From assembly GCA_020832085.1 (NCBI GenBank), contig JAFIFJ010000018.1, positions 1-64,000 of the forward strand: 64,000 nucleotides of DNA, in the 5' to 3' direction. Positions 26,110 through 34,990 of this stretch are shown piece after piece. Each line of letters opens with the position of its first letter. Positions within the stretch are counted from its first letter, which is position 1. Below the pieces are notes generated by a model. It was given only the letters and a program-made list of their open reading frames with translations, was not told where the DNA came from and searched no databases. Both the position numbers and the translations under genes were made by a program. Source of the stretch: Gammaproteobacteria bacterium (lineage in GTDB: Bacteria; Pseudomonadota; Gammaproteobacteria; Pseudomonadales; Azotimanducaceae).

Positions 26110-28326
26110 ATGGCTTCAGCCACGCCGCATCGAGCGGGCCGCGTTCGTCCCACTCTCATCATTCTGGCACTGGCGCTGTTCGGGCTCGGTGCCTGCAGCC
26201 CGAAGGAGCCTGCGGCTCCGGAAACCGCGGCGCCCGAGCGGGCATCCGCCGGCGTTCGCCTCACGCCCGAGGCCATTCGTGCCCGCGTTGCCGCGGTCGA
26301 TGGCGCTGCCATCGCCAACGCCGATGCCCGTCCCGGCGACTGGCTCACCCACGGCCGGACCTATGACGAGCAGCGTCACAGCCCGTTGCGGCGGATCAAC
26401 ACCGACAACGTGGGAGACCTGGGGCTGGCCTGGTACTGGGACACGGGCACCACCCGCGGCCTGCAGGCCACCCCCATCGTCGTCGACGGCATCATGTTCA
26501 CTACCGGCTCCTGGTCGGCGGTCTATGCCCACAATGCGGTGACCGGTGAGCCCTTGTGGACCTACGATCCCGAGGTGCCCCGGGAATGGGGCAAGTTCGC
26601 CTGCTGCGACGTAGTGAACCGGGGCGTGGCCGTGTGGAAAGGCCGGGTCTACGTGGGCACCCTCGACGGCCGGCTGGTGGCCCTGGATGCCGGCACCGGG
26701 CGCCCGGATTGGGAAGTCCTGACCATCGACCCGTCCCGCCCCTACACCATCACCGGCGCGCCGCGGATCGTGAAGGGTCAGGTGATCATCGGCAACGGCG
26801 GCGCGGAGTATGGCGTGCGCGGCTACGTCTCCGCCTATGACGCCGAGACCGGTGAGAAAAGCTGGCGCTTCTGGGTGGTGCCGGGCAATCCGGCGGATGG
26901 CTTCGAGGGTGAGTACCTGCGGCGTGCAGCGGAAACCTGGCGCGGGCAGTGGTGGGAAGTGGGCGGGGGCGGCACGGTCTGGGACTCCATGGCCTACGAC
27001 CCGGAGCTGGACCTGCTCTACATCGGCACCGGCAACGGCTCGCCGTGGAATCGCCAGGAACGCAGCCCGGGGGGTGGCGACAACCTCTACCTGTCTTCCA
27101 TCGTCGCCCTGAATCCCGATGACGGCGATCTGGTCTGGTACTACCAGACCACGCCTGGGGATTCCTGGGACTACACCGCCACCCAGCACATGATCCTCAC
27201 GGAGATCGACCACCACGGCGAAAACCGCAAGGTGATCGTGCAGGCGCCGAAGAACGGCTTCTTCTATGTCATCGATCGCAGCAACGGTGAACTGCTGTCC
27301 GCCGAGGCCTACGTTCCGGTGACCTGGGCCAGTCATGTGGATATCGAGACGGGCCGGCCGGTGGAGAACCCCAGCGCAGACTACGCGGAGGAACCCGTAC
27401 TCACCCAGCCGGCGCCCTATGGCGGCCACAACTGGCACCCCATGACCTACTCGCCGGACACGGGGCTGGTCTACATCCCGGCGTTGGATATCCCGTTCAT
27501 GTTCGGTCAGGACAACGCTTTCCGCTATCAGCCCGGGGAGTGGAATCTGGCGGTGGATACCGTGCTCAGTGCGCCGCCGGACGATGCGGATCTCGAGTTG
27601 GCCAACCGCGCCCTGGTGAAGGGCCATCTGGCAGCCTGGGATCCGGTGGCCCAGCGTGAGGTGTGGCGGGTGCAGCACGCCGGGTCCTGGAATGGCGGTC
27701 TGCTTTCCACGGCTGGAGGTCTCATCTTCCAGGGGCGGGCGGACGGCATGTTCGCCGCCTATCGCGCCGATGACGGTGAGCTTTTGTGGGAGACGCCGGC
27801 CTACACCGGCATCATCGCCGCGCCGGTGACCTGGGAGAAGGATGGCGTGCAGTACGTGACGGTGGTGGCCGGTTGGGGCGGTGCCTTCGGGCTGGCCTCG
27901 GGCATCCCGCCCCAGGAAGGCAACATCATCCGCGAAGGCCGTATCCTCACCTTCAAGCTCGGCGGTGAGGCGCAATTGCCGGTGCCGCCGCCGCTGGACC
28001 TTGGCTTGCCGGATCCGCCGCCGCTGACGGCGTCGGCTGAAACCGTTGCCGAGGGAGAACGCCTGTTTCACGCCTACTGCTCCGTGTGCCACGGCGCGGG
28101 CGTCGTCTCCAGCGGAGTGCTGGCGGATCTGCGCTACATGGACGAGCAGACCCATGCCGCCTTCGAGGGCATCGTCCGCGGCGGCGCCTACAGCAGCCGC
28201 GGGATGGTGAGCTTCGCTCACGTGCTCGATCGGGAGCAGAGCGCGGCGGTGCACGCCTACATCATCAAGCGGGCCCACGACGCTCACGCCTTGCGCGAGG
28301 CGGAACTGGCCCAGACCTCTGATTGA
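26110..28326 (+). CDS. PQQ-dependent quinohemoprotein alcohol dehydrogenase, lipoprotein type
   Basis: 738 residues from ATG 26110 after GGGGAG. The lipobox LGAC with Cys29 predicts a lipid-anchored protein, unusual for this family. The eight-bladed PQQ propeller shows WDTGTTRGLQATPIVVDG, the vicinal disulfide in FACCDVVNRG (about 163) and GDSWDYTATQ. A C-terminal cytochrome c domain has CSVCH (about 656-660). It oxidises alcohols in the periplasm and passes electrons to the respiratory chain. No PQQ biosynthesis genes are in the window. Confidence 0.92.
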   Translation: MASATPHRAGRVRPTLIILALALFGLGACSPKEPAAPETAAPERASAGVRLTPEAIRARVAAVDGAAIANADARPGDWLTHGRTYDEQRHSPLRRINTDNVGDLGLAWYWDTGTTRGLQATPIVVDGIMFTTGSWSAVYAHNAVTGEPLWTYDPEVPREWGKFACCDVVNRGVAVWKGRVYVGTLDGRLVALDAGTGRPDWEVLTIDPSRPYTITGAPRIVKGQVIIGNGGAEYGVRGYVSAYDAETGEKSWRFWVVPGNPADGFEGEYLRRAAETWRGQWWEVGGGGTVWDSMAYDPELDLLYIGTGNGSPWNRQERSPGGGDNLYLSSIVALNPDDGDLVWYYQTTPGDSWDYTATQHMILTEIDHHGENRKVIVQAPKNGFFYVIDRSNGELLSAEAYVPVTWASHVDIETGRPVENPSADYAEEPVLTQPAPYGGHNWHPMTYSPDTGLVYIPALDIPFMFGQDNAFRYQPGEWNLAVDTVLSAPPDDADLELANRALVKGHLAAWDPVAQREVWRVQHAGSWNGGLLSTAGGLIFQGRADGMFAAYRADDGELLWETPAYTGIIAAPVTWEKDGVQYVTVVAGWGGAFGLASGIPPQEGNIIREGRILTFKLGGEAQLPVPPPLDLGLPDPPPLTASAETVAEGERLFHAYCSVCHGAGVVSSGVLADLRYMDEQTHAAFEGIVRGGAYSSRGMVSFAHVLDREQSAAVHAYIIKRAHDAHALREAELAQTSD

Positions 28327-28342
28327 ACCCGGCTGAGATCGA

Positions 28343-28362
28343 GCGCGCCAGGGAGGGCGCGC
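28343..28362. terminator. GC-rich hairpin just after the PQQ dehydrogenase stop
   Basis: GCGCGCC (28343-28349), six-base loop, GGCGCGC (28356-28362), 17 bp after the stop. There is no T-run, so termination is uncertain; it may only protect the 3' end. Confidence 0.45.
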
Positions 28363-28417
28363 CGAGATCGCTTCCGGGTGAGCTGCGCTCTGTTCCCTGG
28401 GCGGCGTCTCTCGGGAA

Positions 28418-28565
28418 GTGCTGAACAATTCGTCCTGAATTGTTCAGCACACCCCGAGTCCGGCACATGTCCGTACTCGGCTCCCGACGAATTAATGACT
28501 TGCGTCATCGATTCGCGAGCGGCACATCCGTGTGCCGCTGGAAACGCTGATAAATCAGCGTTTCC
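28418..28565. repeat. Array of consecutive inverted repeats
   Basis: Four strong hairpins follow one another in a 357-bp gap: arms 28418-28431/28437-28450 (14 bp perfect, 5-base loop), 28454-28463/28471-28480 (9 of 10), 28518-28526/28531-28539 (9 bp perfect) and 28540-28551/28554-28565 (12 bp perfect, 2-base loop). A small 5-bp stem sits at 28495-28508. No coding frame is credible across them. Confidence 0.75.
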
Positions 28566-28683
28566 CTAACTCCCGAAGTGCATTTCCAAATCCCCGATGC
28601 TGTGGTGTGATTGCCGGGTTCGGTCTCGTTCAGACCAACCGGGCCCAGGGCGTCGGGCTGCGCTTCAGCTTGGGGAGCGAATC

Positions 28684-29172
28684 ATGAGGGTAGGTGACCG
28701 TGGACGAACTGGGCGCTCTCAACGGCCTGCGGCTTTGATGACCCTGCGAGGGATCGGGGCGTTGCTGCTGCTCGGCGCGCTCAGCGCCTGCTCCACACAG
28801 GGAACCTTCGTGGAAGAGGAAGAAGCGTTCGAGTTCGAGCAATCCATCACCTCGGCGGCGGATCTCACAGAGGTTCTTGGCATTCCTTCCGTCACGGTTC
28901 CCATGGATGATGGATCGGCTGTTTGGATCTATGAGGGCATCCACAAACGCCCCAATGCCGCTGCATACATTCCCTACGTGAGCATCCTCGCTTCCGGGAA
29001 CGACAAGACCTGCACGCGGCTTTCCGTGCGCGTCCATGCGGACGGCAGTTTGTCCGACTGGTCCTACGTTCGGGAAAACGCGACCGAACATTGGACCCGG
29101 AAGAGCGATCGCTGTACGCCGACCGCGCCGCGGCAGAGGGCCACGACGACAGGCGCGGCAGAAGCGGCCTAG
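28684..29172 (+). CDS. Small lipoprotein, function unknown
   Basis: 162 residues from ATG 28684 after GGGGAGCGA. The signal has a lipobox LSAC with Cys36. The mature start is acidic (EEEEAFEFE), and VLGIPSVTVPMDDGSAVWIY resembles the G-x-P strand turn of SmpA/BamE-like domains, but I cannot assign it firmly. A second start at Met19 would also keep the signal peptide. It is isolated between the hairpin array and a convergent acetyltransferase. Confidence 0.68.
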   Translation: MRVGDRGRTGRSQRPAALMTLRGIGALLLLGALSACSTQGTFVEEEEAFEFEQSITSAADLTEVLGIPSVTVPMDDGSAVWIYEGIHKRPNAAAYIPYVSILASGNDKTCTRLSVRVHADGSLSDWSYVRENATEHWTRKSDRCTPTAPRQRATTTGAAEAA

Positions 29173-29359
29173 GAGCCAGCGCGCTAGGACTGGGAGTATG
29201 CGAGACGTTCCCACTTCGGCCCGCTCCGATCGCCCAGCCTCGCTGCCACCGAGCCCATGACGCCCACGCGTCCAGCGTCGGCGTTGGTCTTCGACGCCGT
29301 CGCCAGGGGTTGCGCGATGAGGGCTTTGAGCGCGCCGTGGCTGGCGCGCTTGGGTGCCT

Positions 29360-29872
29360 TCAGAGACCCGCGAATGCCGGGTGGTAGCGGACGACGGCCC
29401 CGCTGCATTGAGCAAGCGCCCCGGGCCTCAACTCCAGGGCCATGAAGGCATCGCCGGCATCCGGGTACTCACTCTGCACGCCGTAACCGCTCGCCGGCAG
29501 AAAGCCGAAGCGCGGGTAGTATTTCAGGTGACCGAGCACCACCACCACTTCCGCGCCAAGTTCCCGGCATGCCTCCAGTCCAGCCCTGATCAGCGCTGAA
29601 CCGATGCCGCAGTGCTGCCGATCTGCGCTGACGGCCATGGGGGCCAAGCCCATCCACAGGCCGCCAACGTGGCCATCGACCGTGACCGGCGAGAACAGGA
29701 TGTGGCCTACGATGCGACCATCCTCTTCCGCGACCAGGCTGATCAGCGGTGTCGCCGCTTCTCTCAGCGCGTCCACCAGGGCCGCTTCCTCGGGGCCGGG
29801 GAAGGCGGCTTCATTCAAGGTTCGGATGGCCGTCGCGTCGGCGCCGGCTGGGTCTTCGGGGCGAAGCGTCAT
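29360..29872 (-). CDS. GNAT-family N-acetyltransferase (YhbS-like)
   Basis: 170 residues. GHILFSPVTVDG and LAPMAVSADRQHCGIGSALI form strand 4 and the acetyl-CoA loop, and GHLKYYPRFGFLPAS is the YhbS-type hallmark (VLGxxxYYxRFGF). The acceptor is unknown. It is divergent from bchC, 94 bp away, and forms the left boundary of the photosynthesis cluster. Confidence 0.88.
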   Translation of the reverse strand: MTLRPEDPAGADATAIRTLNEAAFPGPEEAALVDALREAATPLISLVAEEDGRIVGHILFSPVTVDGHVGGLWMGLAPMAVSADRQHCGIGSALIRAGLEACRELGAEVVVVLGHLKYYPRFGFLPASGYGVQSEYPDAGDAFMALELRPGALAQCSGAVVRYHPAFAGL

Positions 29873-29896
29873 GTGATGAACATCCTCTGCTATCGA

Positions 29897-29959
29897 TTGA
29901 CAAGGCCATGAGTCAAGTTAGACTGACACTCTGCCATCAAGTGTCAGAGGAAATGGACA
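29897..29959 (+). promoter_or_regulatory. bchC promoter with PpsR-type site
   Basis: TTGACA (29897-29902), 16-bp spacer, TAGACT (29919-29924) form a sigma-70-like promoter. Downstream, TGTCAGAGGAAATGGACA (29942-29959) matches the full CrtJ/PpsR consensus TGTC-N10-GACA. A 7-bp inverted repeat TGACACT/AGTGTCA (29924-29930/29940-29946) overlaps it. Confidence 0.7.
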
Positions 29960-29966
29960 TCGACTC

Positions 29967-30911
29967 ATGAAGGCCCACGCCGTCGTCCTCGAAGAACCTG
30001 AGCGTCTCTCTCTGCGCGACCTCGAATTGAAGGCGCAGGAGCCCACAGACGTGGTGGTCGAGATGGATTACAGCGGCATCAGCACCGGCACGGAGCGCCT
30101 GCTCTATACCGGCGCCATGCCGGCCTTTCCCGGCATGGGCTATCCCCTGGTTCCCGGCTACGAGTCCGTGGGCCGCATCAGTGCCGCAGGCCCCGATTCC
30201 GGCCGCAGCGTCGGCGAAACCGTTTTCGTTCCCGGGGCGTCCTGCTATCGCGATGTCCGCGGCCTGTTCGGCGGTACCGCCGAGCGGGTGGTCGTGCCCG
30301 GCGCCCGCGTGGTGCCGTTGCCCGAAGGCATGGGCGAGCAGGGCGTGCTGATTGCCCTGGCGGCCACCGCCCGCCACGCTCTGATCCCCGTTGCCGAGGG
30401 TGGGCCGCTGCCGGAACTGATCATCGGCCACGGTGTGCTCGGCCGTCTGCTGGCGCGTCTGATCGTCGCTTCCGGGGCGCCGCCGCCTGTGGTCTGGGAA
30501 ACGAACCCCGAACGCCAGCAGGGCGCCCGCGGCTACGCCGTGCTGGCCCCTGACGACGACGAGCGCCGGGACTATCGCTGCATCTGCGATGTCAGCGGCG
30601 ACGCCAGCCTGCTCGACACCCTCATCGGCCGGCTCGGCGCCGGCGGCGAAATTGTCCTGGCCGGCTTCTACAGCCAGCCGCTCAGCTTTACGTTCCCGCC
30701 CGCTTTCATGCGCGAGGCCCGGATCCGGGTCGCCGCGGAGTGGAAGCCAGCGGATCTGCTGGCCGTCTGCGAGCTGCTTCACAGCGGCAGTCTCGATCTC
30801 GATGGCCTCATTACTCATCGCTCCCCGGCGGCTCTTGCCGAGGACGCTTACCGCACGGCCTTCGGCGATGCCCATTGCCTGAAGATGATTCTCGATTGGA
30901 GAAGCCCATGA
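29967..30911 (+). CDS. bchC: BchC, bacteriochlorophyllide a dehydrogenase
   Basis: 314 residues of the zinc-alcohol-dehydrogenase fold. MDYSGISTGTERLLYTGAMP and YPLVPGYESVGRI near the N-terminus are characteristic of BchC, and GHGVLGRLLARLI is the nucleotide-binding turn. It oxidises the 3-hydroxyethyl group of bacteriochlorophyllide late in BChl a synthesis. First gene of the bchC-X-Y-Z operon; its stop overlaps bchX (ATGA). Confidence 0.95.
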   Translation: MKAHAVVLEEPERLSLRDLELKAQEPTDVVVEMDYSGISTGTERLLYTGAMPAFPGMGYPLVPGYESVGRISAAGPDSGRSVGETVFVPGASCYRDVRGLFGGTAERVVVPGARVVPLPEGMGEQGVLIALAATARHALIPVAEGGPLPELIIGHGVLGRLLARLIVASGAPPPVVWETNPERQQGARGYAVLAPDDDERRDYRCICDVSGDASLLDTLIGRLGAGGEIVLAGFYSQPLSFTFPPAFMREARIRVAAEWKPADLLAVCELLHSGSLDLDGLITHRSPAALAEDAYRTAFGDAHCLKMILDWRSP

Positions 30912-31939
30912 GTACGTCACTGGGGCGCGACGCCACCATTCCCCTCACCGACCTGACCGCAGCGCTGCGGGCGGAGGCGGCTGAACCCGTCCTCGAGCCC
31001 GATTACGACCACGATCCCGGGGCCAGTCCGGCCAAGGAGACCCAGGTCATCGCCATCTACGGCAAGGGCGGCATCGGCAAGAGTTTCACCCTGGCCAACC
31101 TGTCCTACATGATGGCCCAGAACGGCAAGCGGGTGCTGCTGATCGGCTGCGATCCCAAGAGCGACACCACGTCGCTGCTGTTCGGCGGACGCGCCTGCCC
31201 CACCATCATCGAAACCTCGTCGAAGAAGAAGCTGGCCGGCGAGCCGGTCACCATCGGTGACGTCTGCTTCAAGCGCGATGGCGTCTTCGCCATGGAGCTT
31301 GGCGGCCCGGAGGTGGGGCGTGGCTGCGGCGGTCGCGGCATCATCCACGGCTTCGAACTGCTCGAGAAGCTCGGCTTCCACGAGTGGGGTTTCGACTACG
31401 TCCTGCTCGACTTCTTGGGTGACGTGGTCTGCGGCGGTTTCGGCCTGCCCATCGCCCGCGACATGTGCCAGAAGGTGATCGTGGTGGGTTCCAACGACCT
31501 GCAGTCCCTCTACGTCGCCAACAATGTCTGCTCGGCGGTGGAGTACTTCCGCCGTCTCGGCGGCAACGTGGGTGTGGCCGGCATGGTTATCAACAAGGAT
31601 GACGGCACCGGCGAAGCCCAGGCCTTTGCCGCCAAAGCCGGGATTCCGGTGTTGGCCGCCATCCCCGCCCATGACGACATCCGCAGGAAGAGTGCGAACT
31701 ACGAGATCATCGGCCGCCCCGGGACGGACTGGGCGCCTTTGTTCGACGAACTGGCCACCAACGTGGCGGAAGCGGCGCCCCATCAGCCGACGCCCTTGAG
31801 TCAGGACGATCTGCTCAACCTCTTCTCCGGCGACGCCGTGGGGCGCAACGTGGTGCTGGAGCCTGCCAGCTTCGAGGACATGTGCGGCCGGGAGTTCGTC
31901 GACAAGCCCTCTCTGGAGGTGGTGTATGACGACGCCTGA
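30908..31939 (+). CDS. bchX: Chlorophyllide a reductase iron protein BchX
   Basis: 343 residues, NifH-like ATPase. The P-loop is YGKGGIGKSFT, and the [4Fe-4S] ligand cysteines lie in GRGCGGRG and GDVVCGGFG. It delivers electrons to BchY-BchZ for chlorophyllide ring B reduction. The start ATG overlaps the bchC stop. The frame remains open further upstream, but that part lies within bchC and is not family sequence. Its 3' end overlaps bchY by 14 bp. Confidence 0.97.
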   Translation: MSTSLGRDATIPLTDLTAALRAEAAEPVLEPDYDHDPGASPAKETQVIAIYGKGGIGKSFTLANLSYMMAQNGKRVLLIGCDPKSDTTSLLFGGRACPTIIETSSKKKLAGEPVTIGDVCFKRDGVFAMELGGPEVGRGCGGRGIIHGFELLEKLGFHEWGFDYVLLDFLGDVVCGGFGLPIARDMCQKVIVVGSNDLQSLYVANNVCSAVEYFRRLGGNVGVAGMVINKDDGTGEAQAFAAKAGIPVLAAIPAHDDIRRKSANYEIIGRPGTDWAPLFDELATNVAEAAPHQPTPLSQDDLLNLFSGDAVGRNVVLEPASFEDMCGREFVDKPSLEVVYDDA

Positions 31940-33488
31940 GGCGCCCAAGGCTTCGGGGTCCGCCACGATCCCGGTCACCCAGGTCGGCGCTGACGGCGCG
32001 ACCTTGGGCGAGGAGGCTGGCGTCGGCTGCCATGCCGGCGCCGAGAAAATGAAGGCGGCCGCCCGCGCCGCCGGCAACAGCGAAGTGCTCGACCGCTATG
32101 CCGCCGACTACCCCGTCGGGCCTCACGATCAGCCTCAGAGCATGTGCCCGGCCTTCGGCTCCCTGCGGGTGGGTCTGCGCATGCGCCGCACGGCGACCGT
32201 GCTCTCCGGCTCCGCCTGCTGCGTCTACGGCCTGACCTTCACGTCCCACTTCTATGGCGCCCGGCGCAGCGTGGGCTACGTGCCCTTCAATTCCGAAAGC
32301 CTGGTCACCGGCAAGCTCTTCGAGGACATCCGCGAGGCGGTTCACGATCTGGCCGACCCGGCCCTTTACGACGCCATCGTCATCACCAACCTCTGCGTAC
32401 CCAGCGCATCGGGGGTGCCGCTGCGGTTGCTGCCGAAGACTATCAACGGCGTGCGCATCATCGGCATCGACGTCCCCGGCTTTGGCGTACCCACCCATGC
32501 CGAAGCCAAGGACATTCTCGCCGGGGCCATGCTCGCCTATGCTCGGGCGGAAGCGGAGCAGGGGCCGGTGGCTGCACCCAAGCACCGGGAGGAGCGGCCC
32601 AGCATCACCCTGCTCGGTGAGATGTTCCCGGCGGATCCTATGGGTATCGGTGCCATGCTGGAGCCCATGGGCCTCGCGGCCGGGCCGGTGGTGCCGACCC
32701 GGGAGTGGCGGGAACTCTATGCTGCACTGGACTGTGTGGCGGTGGCGGCCATCCATCCTTTCTACACGGCAGCCTGCCGTGAATTCACCGCTGCCGGTCG
32801 GCCCATCGTGCCTTCGGGTCCGGTGGGGCACGACGGCACGGCGGCCTGGCTGGATGCCGTCGGCCTCGCCGCCAATGTCCCCCAGGCCAGGATCGACGCC
32901 GCCAAGAACATGTTCCTGCCGGCCATTCGCGGCGCCCTGGACGGTGCGGGCATCCGCGGCCGGATCACCTTGTCAGGCTACGAAGGCTCCGAGCTGCTGG
33001 TGGCGCGGCTGCTGGTGGAGAGTGGGGCGGACCTGCGCTACGTGGGCACGGCCTGCCCGCGTACCGAGCATTCCGAGCCTGATCGGGAATGGCTCGCGGC
33101 CAAGGGCGTGCACGTTCAGTACCGGGCATCCCTGGAACAGGATCTGGCGGCCATGGCCGAGTTCAAACCGGATCTCGCCATCGGCACCACGCCGGTGGTG
33201 CAGAAGGCCAAGGAGCAGGCCATTCCTGGCCTTTACTTCACCAACCTGATTTCGGCCCGCCCGCTCATGGGTCCGGCCGGCGCCGGATCCCTGGCGCAGA
33301 TCGTCAATACCGCCATCGGCAACCAGTCCCGCTTCGACGCCATGCGCAGCTTCTTCGAAGGTGTGGGCACGGGGCACAGCGCCGGTGTCTGGTCCGAACA
33401 ACCGGTGGATCGTCCCGAGTACCGCGCCCGCTACGCGAAACAGCTGGCGAAGGACGCGGTGCGCAAGGATCCCCAGGAGATCAACTGA
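31926..33488 (+). CDS. bchY: Chlorophyllide a reductase subunit BchY
   Basis: 520 residues, NifD-like component of chlorophyllide reductase. The N-terminal [18 protein letters not shown] and [20 protein letters not shown] carry cysteines for the shared iron-sulfur cluster. With BchZ it forms the catalytic heterotetramer converting chlorophyllide to a bacteriochlorin. It overlaps bchX upstream and bchZ downstream (TGATG). Confidence 0.97.
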   Translation: MTTPEAPKASGSATIPVTQVGADGATLGEEAGVGCHAGAEKMKAAARAAGNSEVLDRYAADYPVGPHDQPQSMCPAFGSLRVGLRMRRTATVLSGSACCVYGLTFTSHFYGARRSVGYVPFNSESLVTGKLFEDIREAVHDLADPALYDAIVITNLCVPSASGVPLRLLPKTINGVRIIGIDVPGFGVPTHAEAKDILAGAMLAYARAEAEQGPVAAPKHREERPSITLLGEMFPADPMGIGAMLEPMGLAAGPVVPTREWRELYAALDCVAVAAIHPFYTAACREFTAAGRPIVPSGPVGHDGTAAWLDAVGLAANVPQARIDAAKNMFLPAIRGALDGAGIRGRITLSGYEGSELLVARLLVESGADLRYVGTACPRTEHSEPDREWLAAKGVHVQYRASLEQDLAAMAEFKPDLAIGTTPVVQKAKEQAIPGLYFTNLISARPLMGPAGAGSLAQIVNTAIGNQSRFDAMRSFFEGVGTGHSAGVWSEQPVDRPEYRARYAKQLAKDAVRKDPQEIN

Positions 33489-34939
33489 TGCTCGTCCTCG
33501 ATCACGACCGCGCAGGAGGCTACTGGGGTTCGGTGTACGTGTTCACCGCCGTCAAGGGCCTTCAGGTGATCATCGACGGCCCGGTGGGCTGCGAGAACCT
33601 GCCGGTGACCTCGGTGCTGCACTACACCGACGGCCTGCCTCCCCACGAACTGCCCATCGTCGTCACCGGTCTCGGCGAGGAGGAACTCGGACAGAACGGC
33701 ACCGAAGACGCCATGAAGCGTGCCCATGCCACCCTGCAGAAGGATCAGCCAGCGGTGGTGGTCACCGGTTCCATTGCCGAGATGATCGGCGGTGGCGTGA
33801 CCCCTGAAGGCACTAACATCAAGCGCTTCCTGCCGCGAACCATCGACGAAGATCAGTGGCAGAGTGCGGACCGCGCCCTGACTTGGCTGTGGACCGAGTT
33901 CGGCCGCAAGAAGATTCCCGAAGTGAAGCCACGCAAGGAAGGCGTAAAACCCAAGGTCAATCTCATCGGGGCCATCTATGGCATGTTCAACTCGGCTTCT
34001 GACTTAGCCGAGATCAAGCGCCTCATCGAAGGTATCGGCGCTGAAGTGAACATGGTGTTTCCCTTGGGCAGTCACCTCGCCGACGTCGGCAAACTGGCCG
34101 ATGCCGAAGTGAACGTCTGCATGTACCGGGAGTTCGGTCGCCTGCTCTGCGAGACGTTGGAGCGGCCCTATCTGCAGGCGCCGGTGGGCCTGCACAGCAC
34201 CACCACCTTCCTGCGCACCCTGGGAGAACTGCTGGACATCGATCCGGAGCCCTTCATCGAGCAGGAGAAGCACACCACCATCAAGCCGCTGTGGGATCTC
34301 TGGCGCTCGGTGACCCAGGACTTCTTCGGTACCGCCAGCTTCGGCATCGTCGCCGGCGAAACCCATGCCCGCGGCATCCGTCACTTTCTCGAAGACGAGA
34401 TGGGGCTGCCCTGCAACTTCGTTTTCGCCCGCAGTGCCGGCGTCAAGCCGGACAACGCGGCCGTGCGCAAGGCGGTGCAGGAGCAGACCCCGCTGGTGGT
34501 CTTCGGCAGCTACAACGAACGCATGTATCTGGCCGAGACCGGCGCCCGGGCCATGTACATCCCGGCGTCGTTCCCGGGTGCCATCATTCGCCGGCACAGC
34601 GGTACTCCCTTCATGGGTTACGGCGGCGCCACCTATCTGGTGCAGGAAGTTTGCAACGCCCTGTTCGATGCCCTCTTTCACATCCTGCCCCTGGCCACCG
34701 ACATGGATAAGGTGGAGGCGACCCCGGCGCGACTGCATCGGCAGCTTCCATGGCAGGATGACGCCCGAGCGGCCTTCGATGAACTGGTGGCGGCGCAACC
34801 GGTGCTGGTGCGCATCTCGGCGGCCAAGCGGCTGCGTGATGCCGCCGAAGCTGCCGCCCGCGCCCAGGGTTCCGACAGCGTGGGCATTGATTGCGTCCAT
34901 GCCGTCGGTCGCGTTCTCGGCCGGGTGCACGCCGCGTGA
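33488..34939 (+). CDS. bchZ: Chlorophyllide a reductase subunit BchZ
   Basis: 483 residues, NifK-like partner of Bch[20 protein letters not shown] has a cluster-ligand Cys near residue 34, and [18 protein letters not shown] and [20 protein letters not shown] are strongly conserved. It starts at the ATG that overlaps the bchY stop; longer upstream frames lie in bchY. It ends the bchCXYZ unit, followed by the DUF3422 gene after 49 bp. Confidence 0.97.
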   Translation: MLVLDHDRAGGYWGSVYVFTAVKGLQVIIDGPVGCENLPVTSVLHYTDGLPPHELPIVVTGLGEEELGQNGTEDAMKRAHATLQKDQPAVVVTGSIAEMIGGGVTPEGTNIKRFLPRTIDEDQWQSADRALTWLWTEFGRKKIPEVKPRKEGVKPKVNLIGAIYGMFNSASDLAEIKRLIEGIGAEVNMVFPLGSHLADVGKLADAEVNVCMYREFGRLLCETLERPYLQAPVGLHSTTTFLRTLGELLDIDPEPFIEQEKHTTIKPLWDLWRSVTQDFFGTASFGIVAGETHARGIRHFLEDEMGLPCNFVFARSAGVKPDNAAVRKAVQEQTPLVVFGSYNERMYLAETGARAMYIPASFPGAIIRRHSGTPFMGYGGATYLVQEVCNALFDALFHILPLATDMDKVEATPARLHRQLPWQDDARAAFDELVAAQPVLVRISAAKRLRDAAEAAARAQGSDSVGIDCVHAVGRVLGRVHAA

Positions 34940-34943
34940 GCAA

Positions 34944-34990
34944 ACCTGCCTGCCGTGATGGGCGACGGCTCGGGCTGGCGCCCGGCAGGT
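34944..34990 (+). repeat. Hairpin overlapping the DUF3422 start
   Basis: ACCTGCC (34944-34950) pairs with GGCAGGT (34984-34990), and inside it GGGCG pairs with CGCCC. The right arm reaches the GTG start at 34989, so the structure could limit translation of the next gene. Functional role is inferred. Confidence 0.4.

Noticed and set aside
26116-28428. 770-residue open frame antisense to the PQQ dehydrogenase
   Set aside because: Composition is low-complexity His/Gly/Arg, with no domain; the sense strand encodes an intact enzyme.
29953-29970. Five-codon leader ORF overlapping the bchC start
   Set aside because: Too short to distinguish from chance and made of no attenuation-type codons.
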